DNA from: Rickettsia akari str. Hartford
GTDB taxonomy: Bacteria > Pseudomonadota > Alphaproteobacteria > Rickettsiales > Rickettsiaceae
NCBI RefSeq assembly: GCF_000018205.1
Contig: NC_009881.1
Coordinates: 620,001-684,000, forward strand
Length of the DNA: 64,000 nt
Reading direction: 5' to 3'
Below, in pieces: positions 29,701 through 38,544 of the stretch (position 1 is its first letter; every line of letters begins with the position of its first letter). A program made the translations under genes and the position numbers. The notes beneath the pieces were generated by a model, which made no database searches, was not told the DNA's origin, and saw only the letters and a program-made list of their open reading frames with translations.

Positions 29701-29771
29701 GCATTATTCAGTCGGAAAAGCTAAATAAATTAATACCTATTAAAAAAGAGTCGGCCTTTCCGCAACGCTAA
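26721..29771 (+). CDS. sca4: Sca4, antigenic heat-stable 120-kDa protein (gene D)
   Basis: A 1016-residue protein without an autotransporter barrel or signal peptide. Sca4 is a secreted rickettsial effector that binds host vinculin and lowers intercellular tension during cell-to-cell spread. Recognised by EEEKEKDKKLSVFFGNPANR, YFTAHYEEGPNGKPQLKEI and the long helical C-terminal half. Segments matching the two known vinculin-binding helices are ATALSCSMQDLLNYVNAGLT (about residue 410) and DIYNKAQDIAYALKNVVTTV (about 800). The first 45 residues (MSQDHTGYENDEGYESDIDE...) are highly acidic and do not match the N-terminus I remember from R. rickettsii or R. conorii Sca4. The gene is complete and preceded by a strong SD. 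Confidence 0.95.
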   Translation: MSQDHTGYENDEGYESDIDEKTQEQAAPAQPTLDTADDGFSFTPASSTQSTPAISTLSGTISTDDQISDPITKAVREIIIQQQKDEIAEQILKDLAALVDRDLAEQKRKEIEEEKEKDKKLSVFFGNPANREFIDNALEKPELKKKLESIEITGYKNILLTYSAANGYHGGFKPVQWENQISASDLRATVVKNDAGDELCTLNETTVKTKPFTVAKKDGTQVQINSYRAIDFPIKLDKADGSMHLSMVALKADGTKPSKDRAVYFTAHYEEGPNGKPQLKEISSPQPLKFAGDGPDAVAYIEHGGEIYTLAVTRGKYKEMMKEVELHQGHSVDLSQIIAEDLTKVQGRSQETLQPIITPNQELKSSIETPTTTQVPPITPASQPLHTETSQMPQSQQVNPNLFNAATALSCSMQDLLNYVNAGLTKEKDGNTQIDLINEAATAILNNEKEKQANFITLTKNMVNNNALTPDTKVARVNAVLETIKNNQDTPDIEKSKMLEATVAITLNSENLTPKQKQQMLEKAVDVDLSFKDDTSRAVAIDGITGAVIKSNLSTKDKGTMLIAVGDKVNASELSNAEKQQLLGSVLKKGVETKILSPEQQQLMQQNLDKITAEQTKNDNITEVQGILANPAFNTIAKTAAIQKVTTKVLDSPITAEIKGETLESITKIVAESPLNVQDKTDIVKGMGEAIASHRTMAPTKKIAAIESVETGVAKSITDLEDKKLMTKGLVDGIYEDKANPEITSEMMKAVSKGVDNSTAIPEDKQALKDAASEAALDRATQNFTEELKGQNLDEPKPRDDIYNKAQDIAYALKNVVTTVLDANPEKREVSEEEVMNKTSSILNDISKIAIEKVNNLRAMLSPDSNLKTLEEKKAEATKKVDELVKEFGTKSSTEEQQSFIQANLIDDKTLSKEVRLQTIDKLLQEQAQKRAEAIKNPNVKTEDLRVVSGQSALKPISNDEPDIEKTKMVVGRDRVNIKDNIKIMGALMNARDSIIQSEKLNKLIPIKKESAFPQR

Positions 29772-29803
29772 TTAAGATTTGTATGCTATATATAATGGCA
29801 AGC

Positions 29804-30003
29804 AATGTCATTCCTGCGAAGCATTGTTACGTGGAGCGGTTTTACCTCTGTCACTCCCACGGCTTGTCTGCGATATGACACCGAATGCGTTTTGTGGTCC
29901 AAGCAACAACACCTTTCTGCAAACGCAGGAAGCATGTTCTTGTATGGTTATTTTATCAATTAAGGTGGCTTTTCCAAATTCCCGCTTTCGCGGGAATGAC
30001 ATC
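29804..30003. repeat. Type B palindromic element, enlarged, 3' of sca4
   Basis: Left arm AATGTCATTCCTGCGAAGCA, right arm CCCGCTTTCGCGGGAATGAC. The 160-base interior is longer than usual and includes further partial repeat sequence (TTTACCTCTGTCACTCCCAC). Apparent short ORFs here are repeat translations. Confidence 0.65.
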
Positions 30004-30055
30004 GGGATAGTTCCATAAAGCTGCTTTTAGCTAGGAAATAATGATAGTGACTATT

Positions 30056-30610
30056 TCTCAGCTATAAGCTGAGATGTTATAAATAGAAGTGTAATCGATT
30101 AGAAATAGGTCATCATTAATAGTTGCACCTTCTTGCTCATCAATATACTGCTGTATCATTTCATCAGTAATATTACCCAAACTAACTGCCATATAACCTC
30201 TAGCCCAAAAATGATTGCCCCAATACTGCTTTCTCAAATAAGCAAATTCTTGCAATAATATTCTTGAGCTACTGCATTTTCAATACTGCACAAGTTTGCT
30301 AGGTGTTATTTGCGGTCTATACTAGATAAACATATGAACATGATCACAAGCTACTTTGCCTGAAATTATCTGTACTTCATGTTCCATACAAATACTCCTA
30401 AATAAATCTCTAGATCTCTCTTCGCTACCTTTCACGTTAATACACTCTTGCTATACTTTGGTACCCACATATTGTGTACTTTTAAATCATACTGGATATG
30501 GCTATTTTTTTCTATAACTTCTCATATCTCTTTATAAATTCGTCGCCAAGGCAACTTCATTATATCTTACATTCGACTAAAGGCGATTGATTGTTCATCC
30601 CAAATCGGCA
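30056..30610 (-). mobile_element. tnpA: IS200/IS605-type element, defective copy B
   Basis: Reverse-oriented copy of the element at 13787-14341. Read by eye, all 555 bases agree, including each premature stop in the transposase. The terminal hairpin (30057-30073) and the TTAAT 5' flank (complement of 30612-30616) are also shared, while sequence outside differs. It sits between sca4 and the XRE gene and interrupts no recognisable gene. The intact tail (30058-30255 complement) could encode 65 residues but lacks the HUH motif. Confidence 0.85.
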
Positions 30611-30621
30611 TATTAATTATT

Positions 30622-31014
30622 TTACGAGCTAGCTTTTAGCTTATCTTTTCCGGCTAAACATTTTACTAGATTATTAATGGCTTGTTGTTCTTCCGTGCTA
30701 TTAATTTTCATAAAATTTCTTGAAACTTCAATACACATACGTTGATGTTGAGTATATACAGGCTGCGGTTTATTAGCTTCTTCTAAACCTTCAAAGAAAT
30801 AATCAATATTCCTATCTAAAGCTTCTGCTATTAGTACTAGCCTTCCTACAGAAATTCTATTAATTGCTTTTTCGTATTTTTGTAATTGTTGATGAGTAAC
30901 ATCAATTACTTCAGCAAGTTGTTGACGAGACAACCCCTTAGCGAGTCTTAAAGAATAAATTTTCTGACCGATAAAACTATCGATTTTTTGTATAATATCG
31001 TTTTTTCTACCCAT
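30622..31014 (-). CDS. XRE-family helix-turn-helix regulator
   Basis: A 130-residue protein whose residues about 15-74 form a Cro/CI-type HTH: IGQKIYSLRLAKGLSRQQLA followed by VIDVTHQQLQKYEKAINRIS. The remainder is a short helical tail. A SD-like GGAGAAG (complement of 31017-31024) precedes the ATG. It is the only plain transcription factor gene in the window. An AT-rich 527-base region upstream may carry its promoter and operator. The 3' end lies 12 bases from the IS200-like element. Target genes cannot be inferred. Confidence 0.88.
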   Translation of the reverse strand: MGRKNDIIQKIDSFIGQKIYSLRLAKGLSRQQLAEVIDVTHQQLQKYEKAINRISVGRLVLIAEALDRNIDYFFEGLEEANKPQPVYTQHQRMCIEVSRNFMKINSTEEQQAINNLVKCLAGKDKLKASS

Positions 31015-31541
31015 TATCTTCTCCTTGGTTACTAATTATGTCTATATTTAAAATTTTTCTTTGAACAAAAATTATGTTATAATATATTATTATAAAATAT
31101 GTGGCTATCGATAATTTGATACCATTAAACTTATCCAATTGTAAGTAGAAATAATACCATAAATTAGTATTATAAGCAACTACAAAATAACATTTTTAAG
31201 TTTTTTGTAATCATTTGGTAAATAATTATTAAAGAATCGTGCAAAATTATTTCTTATCACATAGAAACAGCATAAGAGATTTACAACTATTTTAAAGATA
31301 CAATATAAATATCTTATGTTTTAAAAACTTATTTACTGAGGTATAAATTACAATTTATATAAAAATAAAGTTTTGCTGTGTTATAGAAAAATATAAAACT
31401 AATACAAGGGAAAATTTTATTTCTATGTCAATATTTCAAGTCAAAGATAAAATATAGTTTCATTTTAACTATAAATTAATTATTTACAGCGAACTTATTT
31501 AAGGTTAAATATAAAATTGATAATAACAACTAAATCTTATA
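31015..31541. other. 527-base AT-rich intergenic region, divergent promoters likely
   Basis: Separates the XRE gene (minus) and the YihY gene (plus). It has no ORF of note, RNA gene or palindromic element. Several TATAAT-like strings occur but none stands out with a convincing -35. Confidence 0.4.
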
Positions 31542-32369
31542 ATGAGAAAAATTTTTAATTGTCTTTACGTAGCCTTATTTAAAACAATAGAAGATGATGG
31601 CGTTGAACATTCGGGATATATGTCATTCATGATACTTGTATCTATTTTCCCTTTCCTAGTATTCTTATTAGCTTTAACAAGCTTTTTAGGAGCTTCAGAA
31701 CTTGGTCAAAATTTTATACAAATTTTTCTGGAGAGTCTTCCGGAACAAGCAACGGAATCAATAGAAAAGAGAATACGAGAATTACTAAGTGCTCCTCCTC
31801 AAAGTTTAATGAATCTTGCCATAGTAGGCAGTATTTGGACTGCTTCTTCTTTTGTAGAATGTTTAAGGACTATTTTAAATCGTGTATATCAAATAAAATC
31901 CCCTCCCACTTATGTAAGAAGAAGATTACTTAGTATTATACAGTTTCTTATAATTAGTGCCTTAATTACCTTTACTATGTTTCTTTTAGTGGTGATTCCA
32001 ATATTATTTACAAAAATACCGATAATATTAGAGACCATTGAAAAATATAAGATTATTTTAAATTTTACAAGATATTCTTTAATTTTAATTTTATTATTTT
32101 TAGGTGCCTCAGCTTTGTATTATATATTACCCAATGTAAAACTAAATTTTATTGATGTATTTCCAGGGGCTCTATTAACTGTGATATTATGGGTCATAAG
32201 CGGCTACTTGCTTTCAACATATATAGTCTACTATAATCAACTAAATCTAATGTATGGTTCCCTTGGTAGTATAATAGTTACATTAATATTCTTCTATATT
32301 ATAAATATGATATTTATCTATGGTGCAGAATTTAATTATCTAATGAAAAATTATAAAAATATAGAGTGA
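31542..32369 (+). CDS. YihY/BrkB-family inner-membrane protein
   Basis: A 275-residue polytopic protein of the YihY/virulence factor BrkB family with about six hydrophobic helices. Family features seen are the N-terminal GYMSFMILVSIFPFLVFLLA, SIWTASSFVECLRTILNRVY, YYILPNVKLNFIDVFPGALL and the C-terminal YNQLNLMYGSLGSIIVTLI. The family was once misnamed RNase BN; its transport role is unsettled. It stands alone, and an imperfect GAAGTACTGC/GCACTTC hairpin follows the stop. Confidence 0.88.
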   Translation: MRKIFNCLYVALFKTIEDDGVEHSGYMSFMILVSIFPFLVFLLALTSFLGASELGQNFIQIFLESLPEQATESIEKRIRELLSAPPQSLMNLAIVGSIWTASSFVECLRTILNRVYQIKSPPTYVRRRLLSIIQFLIISALITFTMFLLVVIPILFTKIPIILETIEKYKIILNFTRYSLILILLFLGASALYYILPNVKLNFIDVFPGALLTVILWVISGYLLSTYIVYYNQLNLMYGSLGSIIVTLIFFYIINMIFIYGAEFNYLMKNYKNIE

Positions 32370-32486
32370 AGTACTGCTTAAAGCACTTCATAATTATCTA
32401 ATTTTACAAAAAAAATAATTAATTGAAACAATTTCGGCAGTTTTATATTTAAAACTTTATATCAATCTTTATTTTAGAAGTACAAT

Positions 32487-33320
32487 TTATTTAAAAAAGT
32501 CCGGTTTAAATAACATAAAGCTCTCTTGAGATGACGTAGGTAATGGAGTTAAATTATATTGCGGATCGAAAGCATTCCCGTAAATTTTTTCTATTTTGTG
32601 AAGCGAACTTGGAGATCTTAAAGCCAACAATATTGACTTTAAAATAGTAAAAATTGCTATATATGGATCGGTTTCGGGAGAAGCTAAGCGATGCTCTAAA
32701 CGTTTAGGAAAAGAATTAGGAGTTCGTACGGCTACACTTCTATTATTTCCACCGTACGATATATGAGTAGGAGCCATAAATTGTTTATTTATTCGTGAAT
32801 AATCTAGAGTAGTAGGCATAAAAGCGAGTATGGTATCTAGCATATAGTGACATAGCCCTTGTGCTGCTAAAATTATATAATAATCATTGAACGCAGAATT
32901 AAAATTAATATGAAAATGCATACTATTACCATAATCATCCAAAAATGGCTTAGGAGAAAAATCTATATACCCGTTTAACTGCTGTGCAATTTTTTTTAAA
33001 ATATTTTTAACCTCTAATATATTGTGGATATATTGTATTAAGTTTACAGAAGGAGGGAGATCTATTTCAAATTGGTTATTGCCTTTTTCTTTTTTTATTT
33101 TAGCAATTTTGAATCTAGCTAAGTATTTGCTTGAAAGTATTTCAAATTTAGCTATATCAACATTGTGACTTAAATAAAACTCTATTTCTACGCCTATAAT
33201 AGGAATTAGGTTATAGTCTTGGTGAAATTGTGCTATTATTTTTTCCAACTGTTTATTTTTTTGTAAACGTTTGGATAAAGTATTAATAAAACTATTATAA
33301 TTAATATAGGGTAGTTTCAT
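32487..33320 (-). CDS. Truncated glutamine-synthetase-like protein
   Basis: About 277 residues resembling only the catalytic barrel of glutamine synthetase. The active-site-like strands are IIGVEIEFYL, NQFEIDLPPS, NSMHFHINFN and GGNNRSVAVRTP, which place Glu, Glu, His and Arg as in GS. The N-terminal beta-grasp domain and much of the C-terminal part of a 450-residue GS are missing. It could be a GS-related ligase with another substrate. The ATG at 33320 (MKLPYINYN) shares a CATG with the start of the divergent pgeF; a TTG at 33335 is the alternative. It is intact, so presumably under selection. Confidence 0.7.
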   Translation of the reverse strand: MKLPYINYNSFINTLSKRLQKNKQLEKIIAQFHQDYNLIPIIGVEIEFYLSHNVDIAKFEILSSKYLARFKIAKIKKEKGNNQFEIDLPPSVNLIQYIHNILEVKNILKKIAQQLNGYIDFSPKPFLDDYGNSMHFHINFNSAFNDYYIILAAQGLCHYMLDTILAFMPTTLDYSRINKQFMAPTHISYGGNNRSVAVRTPNSFPKRLEHRLASPETDPYIAIFTILKSILLALRSPSSLHKIEKIYGNAFDPQYNLTPLPTSSQESFMLFKPDFFK

Positions 33321-34041
33321 GGAAGGATTAATCAACGAATCAGTTTATTATAAAATTTTTGATAAAACATTCAATAATTCTAGTCATAGATATATAAAAA
33401 AAAATAACTCTATAAATGAAGCAGAAATAGTTGAAAACAAAAAATCTATTACTACTTATTTTAAAGCACAAGATATTTTAATTTTAAACCAAGTACATAG
33501 CAATCAAATTGTTAATGCTGATAAGTCCACAATTGCCGTACCTGAAGCAGACGGCAGCATTACAACTAAAAAAAATTTAGTATTAGCTGTACAATCGGCA
33601 GATTGTGTACCGGTACTACTTGCAAGCGGCGATGGTAAGATAATAGGAGCGGCACACGCAGGTTGGAAAGGCAGCATCAACAATATTATTAGTAATATAG
33701 TTACTAAAATGATAGAAAAAGGAGCAAAGAATTTAATAGCAGTGATCGGTCCTGCTATAGCTCAAAGTTCATATGAAGTTGATGATGAATATTATAAAAC
33801 TTTCTTAAGTAAAGATATTAACAATAAACAGTTTTTTATAAACTCGATAAAGGAAAATCATTATATGTTTGATTTACCGGCTTTTGCAGAGTTAAAACTT
33901 AAAGAAGCAGGTGTTAAAGATATAAAAAATATTGCTGAAGATACTTACACAAATCCATTAAAATATCCAAGTAAAAGACGCTCATATCATTTGCAAGAAC
34001 CTTATAATCAGAATATATTATCAGCTATCGTAATTAAATAA
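33319..34041 (+). CDS. pgeF: PgeF/YfiH-family protein (multicopper polyphenol oxidase fold, LACC1-like)
   Basis: A 240-residue protein of the YfiH/CNF1 family. The family's metal and catalytic residues are visible: His in LNQVHSNQIV, Cys in QSADCVPVLL and His in AAHAGWKGS. Members are described as purine nucleoside phosphorylases/deaminases and as editing enzymes for peptidoglycan precursors, so the exact role here is open. It begins at the ATG whose first two bases lie in the CATG shared with the divergent GS-like gene. Confidence 0.88.
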   Translation: MEGLINESVYYKIFDKTFNNSSHRYIKKNNSINEAEIVENKKSITTYFKAQDILILNQVHSNQIVNADKSTIAVPEADGSITTKKNLVLAVQSADCVPVLLASGDGKIIGAAHAGWKGSINNIISNIVTKMIEKGAKNLIAVIGPAIAQSSYEVDDEYYKTFLSKDINNKQFFINSIKENHYMFDLPAFAELKLKEAGVKDIKNIAEDTYTNPLKYPSKRRSYHLQEPYNQNILSAIVIK

Positions 34042-34120
34042 CAGTATTGTTAAATAAATATTGATGGTTTAAAAAAGCTACATCATTGCTAGCGGACATA
34101 TACTACGTGGATACCACTCC

Positions 34121-34239
34121 GTCATTGCGAGAAGAAACTGAAAGTTTTGACGAAGCAAGGAAGAACAAACATTCTGTAAATCAGAATTTTTTTAATTATT
34201 TTTCTGGATTACCACGTCGCTTCGCTCATCGCGATGACG
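34121..34239. repeat. Type A palindromic element upstream of the deformylase remnant
   Basis: Left arm GTCATTGCGAGAAGAAACTG with GACGAAGCAAG, right arm TGGATTACCACGTCGCTTCG ending GCGATGACGA. The ATG at 34234 is part of the right arm. Confidence 0.8.
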
Positions 34240-34850
34240 ATATCTATCTTTATTGAGCAATGCCAAAATAATGCTTCATTTATCCAGAGTATATTAATGA
34301 ATCACGAGAAACATTACTATCAAATAGTTTATGCACCAAACGATATTTTTAAAAAACAAGCAGAATATATAGACATTGTTGATGATAATATCCGTACTAT
34401 TTTGTCGATCAAATGCTTCAGACTTTACATATAGAAAGGGCAGTTGGCCTCAGTGCTAATATGGTAGGAATATTAAAGCGTATAGCAATAGTTGAGCTAC
34501 ATGAAAATAATAAATCATCGCCTATAGTGTTGATTAATCCGGAAATAACTTATTTTTCGGAAGCAAAACAAACTTTTATTGAGTGTTCTTTATCATTTCC
34601 AGGCATTGAAGCCTCTATTACACGCTCAAAAGTAATCAAGGTAAAATATCTCGATTATGACGGTAATAAACAAGAACTAGACGCAGAAGGCTTTTTAGCG
34701 ACTGTAATTCAACATAAAATAGATTATTTAAACGGTAAAACTTTCTTAGATTATTTATCAAAACTTAAGCGTGATATGCTCCTTAAAAAGATGCTCAAGC
34801 ATATAAAACTCCATCCTCCACATATTCACGGTAACACTTGTAGACATTAA
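34234..34850 (+). pseudogene. Peptide-deformylase-like gene, frameshifted and lacking active-site residues
   Basis: The first frame (34234-34434) carries YYQIVYAPNDIFKKQAEYID, typical of a PDF N-terminus, and shifts near the poly-T at 34400. The second (from about 34413) continues MLQTLHIERAVGLSANMVG. The active-site motif EGCLS reads ECSLS, so Ser stands where the metal-binding Cys should be. The zinc motif HExxH reads HKIDY, so the catalytic Glu and the second His are both gone. Even with the frameshift repaired it could not deformylate as the canonical enzyme does. The ORF's ATG comes from the preceding palindromic element. A separate functional def gene is presumably elsewhere. Confidence 0.82.
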
Positions 34851-34924
34851 TTAATTCTTAAAATAATAAAACTTTCTTGACTATTAATAGAAAAAGTATA
34901 ATTTATTTACAATTTTATTTTTTA

Positions 34925-36125
34925 TTAATAGATATGAAGGAAATATTTTATGTATCAATAACAACTAAATATATCTAATCAATATCCAGAAGAATGTTAT
35001 ATAGATCAAGAGGCTTGAATACTTAAAACACCTTGTAATCTATATAATCACTCATTGAACATCATACATAATACAGAATCAATAAAATCTATAGAATGTG
35101 TAACATGAACAGTAATATATGGATAGATGTGGGTAACAAAAGATTTACACAAGGCTTGATGCCGCCCGCTAGCATATCTTGGTTATAATAGTTTTGGTGA
35201 TAAACAAAATATAGATAAGGTAAAATTATATATAGCGGTGGGAAAAATTTAGACAATGAAACATGTAAACAACTCATTAACAGTCAAAATAATAAAAACT
35301 TTGATCTTAGTGAATTTTTACAAATTAATCCAAAAATACTCTCAAAATCTTTTAAACAAAGCCAACCAATTTGCTAGTATATGTAAATCTAATGCAACAA
35401 ATATTTCTAATGATACTGTATTATATAATGATACAGTTTTAGAAGCTTACCGTCCATTTCTTAGAGCGGATTTGCTTGATATTTTTAAAATTCATTTAAC
35501 ATTACAAGATAAAATAGTGTACTATGGACATAGAGGAACTATAAAGTATATAGGAAAACGCGTTATTGAAAAAGTGTCTGATTGTGGTAAAAAAATTCAT
35601 GAATTTTATTTATACCGGTAACAATAAAAATGTTAGTACTAATCTCAATACTAGTAAAGTTACCACATAAAACTACTGAAATCAGGAACAAACATAATAA
35701 ATGTTACGGTGAAATACGTGAAACCCATATAAAATTTAGATTAAATAAACATTATCCAATAACAATTATATAATATAGATCACTTTCTCTTCATGATAAA
35801 ATAATCCCTAGATGGTCTTTTGATTTTAAATTTGTTCTGAGCATTCCTAACGGAGATAAGATGGAGGCAAAAGATAATGCGTATCTAGGCATTAATTATA
35901 ATCTTGAAGGTAAAATATATAAATTAACTGTACCAAATCCTCACATAGTTTCTTAAAACCCTCTTTGGCCTACTTTAGTCATGTATCATGGTCAAATTTA
36001 TACATTACATGTAAAATAGTGGACATTATCACTACTTAGTGCAAAAAGTATATGAACATAGAGGAATGGTAACAATATTGCATGAAGACCCACCTTATTC
36101 TTTAGAATTGATAGGTTGATTGGAA
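34925..36125 (+). pseudogene. Decayed coding region of unknown family
   Basis: Coherent stretches in shifting frames: YPEECYIDQEA (about 34985), a 121-codon block 35256-35621 (ATNISNDTVLYNDTVLEAYR, LTLQDKIVYYGHRGTIKYIG), and then SFDFKFVLSIPNGDKMEAKD and AYLGINYNLEGKIYKLTVPN (35820-35945), ending about 36120. All lie on the plus strand with many stops between, so this was one or two former genes. I recognise no domain. Confidence 0.5.
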
Positions 36126-36162
36126 GTATGGCCAAATTACAAAAATGACAGTAAAACAAAAA

Positions 36163-36690
36163 TCACATCTTTATAAACCTTAGCCAAGCTTCCCAGTCAC
36201 GTTTGCCTAAATCTTCTTCAAACGATAATAAGTCTTTTACAGTCTGCTTACATATTTCTACAGAATGGATTATAATCTCTTGTTCTTTTGTAGAATTTAG
36301 TACACATTGTGTTTTACAAGCTTGTTCTAAATGGTAAGTATAAAACATAGCTTCATGAATAGTTTTGCCTCAGGTAATAGCACCCGTGATTACGAAGTAA
36401 CATCACATAATTTTGCTTAAGGTCATTAAAAGTCTACTACTTTACTTATCAGTATTTAGCACTCGAGAATTATCATCATGATATGATATCCTTCCCCTTC
36501 TAAAATTTTTCCGTATAAACTCACTTTTAAAAGATTCTCCGTAGTTACTTCTTCAAACCTTAGTCCAAAAGGATAAATATAGTAAAAATTGGCATTTTTA
36601 GGTCTTGCGGATAGATGCGTATAAGTATGATCCCAGCGATAAATATGCCATTATCCGGTAAGCGGTAGCTAAATTATATTTTATATCCAT
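36163..36690 (-). pseudogene. Class II aldolase/adducin-family gene, decayed
   Basis: The complement reads [44 protein letters not shown], and after frameshifts the typical RNHG region ([27 protein letters not shown]), then [20 protein letters not shown] and [10 protein letters not shown]. The order and motifs match class II aldolase/adducin proteins. The zinc-site region is broken by a stop, so the gene is dead. The 61-codon ORF at 36163-36348 is only its tail. Confidence 0.75.
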
Positions 36691-36806
36691 AATTGTTAAA
36701 ATCTATATTGGTTTTATCTCATGCTTGCGTGGCTTTGACCTTATGTATGTGATTCCCGATTTCGCGGGAAATGACATAGGAGAGTGGTGCAACAAATCTC
36801 CAAAAG

Positions 36807-38450
36807 CTATTTAAAGGGAGCGTATACTGCTTCTTTCTTTATCTCTATCGTTGCTTCTTTAGGTGCTTTTATACATTCTTGTAAAGATTTTGTCCCTAAA
36901 TACGGTGCTAGATTATAATTTAATATATAACATTGTAAATTATCTTTCTTACCGCCAAAATTAAATTCAATTTTATTGCCTTGCTCCAATAGCGTTTTAA
37001 CCTTTGTCGTTTTTTGAATAAAATTCTTTTGTTCTACGTTTAAGTGTTTGATTCTTAGTATATTTTTTACTACGGAAAATGTAGAAATAGCAAAAAGCAT
37101 AAGGAATATAAATAATTCTTTATTACTTTGCTTATTTAAGAAAATACTATTTTGAATATATGAAGCTGCAATCATTCCGATCGCTATCACATAACATCCA
37201 AGGTATCTAAGTAACGATGCTCCTCTCATTGCCTCTTCATAACTAAAGTTAAAGAAATATAAATATAACCGCCATAAAGCAAAAATTAAAAAACATCCAA
37301 ACGTACTTATCAGGAAAAATTTATATTCTTGCAGCAAATCCAGTTTATATTGATGAATTCCGTACCATGCAGCTATACAAATAGTATATACAACTAAACT
37401 GCCTTCTTTTACTAAGAATAACAAGAGAAATTTACCGTAATTTAGTAATAATGCTCTATGCTGTTCATTAAAATTTTCAGCAATATATATCAAATTGCTA
37501 ACACTATGTTCACCTCTGTCAAAAAAATCATGAGTATTTTGAAAATAACTCATCCAAATCAAATTACACCAAATTGGCAAGGTAAGTAGAATTAGATATA
37601 TAATGTAATCACTTGATTTTTTAGGTTTTTTATAAAAAATCATATAATGAGCTATAAGAATTATCGAAGCAAAACTTGAAAACCATGTTCCAATTTCTCG
37701 GAAAAGTGCAAGCAATATCGTAATAGGTAAAATAAGCAATAATGCTTTTTTCTTGTCTTCCTCAATGATATAAATCGTAAAAATAGCTCCGAACATTAAG
37801 CCAATAGTACTATCATTATATATAGAGCGAATTCCTGTCGTATATAATACTACGATGCAAAGTAAAAGTGAAAACAACATTCCGGTTTGCCAGAGCTTCT
37901 TATTTGCGGCTAAAGGAGCTAGAAATGCTAAATGTAATAAGAAATGAGCAAATAATACGTTACCGTCTGAATAACCTGAAAGTGAAAGCATAAAGTAATG
38001 ATAAACGGCAGCACCTCTAGGATAATGTGCATGAGTAGTAATAATAGAAGTGAACGAGTTTTGACTTTCAAAAACACCGAAATATAGCAATTCCTTAGTA
38101 AATATCCCCCAGTGCGAGAAATCATCATAAGCATGCAGAGATGCTTCCATTGTATAAAGAAAAAATATGAAGATTATTAAAGCGAATATGATGATTTCAA
38201 TTATATTTTTTCTAGATTCCTGCTTCCGCATGAATGACATAAAGTGAGAGGATGACATGAAAGCTAAAAATATACCGATGAAATAACTTACATGTGTTAT
38301 AGCTGGTAATAGCTTTAACATAGTAAAGCAATATAAAATCGGTACTAATATGCTGATTGTTACGGGAATAGCGAAGGTCAATTTTGTTTTGAAATATTTG
38401 GCAAAAAAAGACGAAAACCCAAAAATGCTTAATATCGGTATTATTATCAT
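36807..38450 (-). CDS. Polytopic membrane protein, possible GT-C-type glycosyltransferase
   Basis: A 547-residue protein with about 11-13 hydrophobic helices and a C-terminal soluble tail of about 80 residues. After the second or third helix is a periplasm-facing acidic loop, ASLHAYDDFSHWGIFTKELL, followed by THAHYPRGAAVYHYF. A loop with DD or DxH after the first helices is typical of GT-C sugar transferases, so a role in surface polysaccharide or lipid A glycosylation is possible but not shown. Residues about 66-82 (SHFMSFMRKQESRKNIIE) are encoded by half a type B palindromic element at 38207-38245 lying in a cytoplasmic or loop region. Otherwise intact. Confidence 0.7.
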   Translation of the reverse strand: MIIIPILSIFGFSSFFAKYFKTKLTFAIPVTISILVPILYCFTMLKLLPAITHVSYFIGIFLAFMSSSHFMSFMRKQESRKNIIEIIIFALIIFIFFLYTMEASLHAYDDFSHWGIFTKELLYFGVFESQNSFTSIITTHAHYPRGAAVYHYFMLSLSGYSDGNVLFAHFLLHLAFLAPLAANKKLWQTGMLFSLLLCIVVLYTTGIRSIYNDSTIGLMFGAIFTIYIIEEDKKKALLLILPITILLALFREIGTWFSSFASIILIAHYMIFYKKPKKSSDYIIYLILLTLPIWCNLIWMSYFQNTHDFFDRGEHSVSNLIYIAENFNEQHRALLLNYGKFLLLFLVKEGSLVVYTICIAAWYGIHQYKLDLLQEYKFFLISTFGCFLIFALWRLYLYFFNFSYEEAMRGASLLRYLGCYVIAIGMIAASYIQNSIFLNKQSNKELFIFLMLFAISTFSVVKNILRIKHLNVEQKNFIQKTTKVKTLLEQGNKIEFNFGGKKDNLQCYILNYNLAPYLGTKSLQECIKAPKEATIEIKKEAVYAPFK

Positions 38451-38544
38451 ATTAATTTGTAAATAAATTTTTGGTCATTGCGAGGAGCTATAAAACCCAC
38501 TGTGTTACCCCCCATGGCTTGACCATGAGTGCAACCGCCTTTAT

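Noticed and set aside
29779..30018. Small ORFs on both strands between sca4 and the IS200-like element
   Set aside because: They are translations of a palindromic element, without homology or SD.
32370..32486. Rho-independent terminator after the YihY gene
   Set aside because: The hairpin is imperfect and not followed by a T-run, so I do not list it as a terminator.
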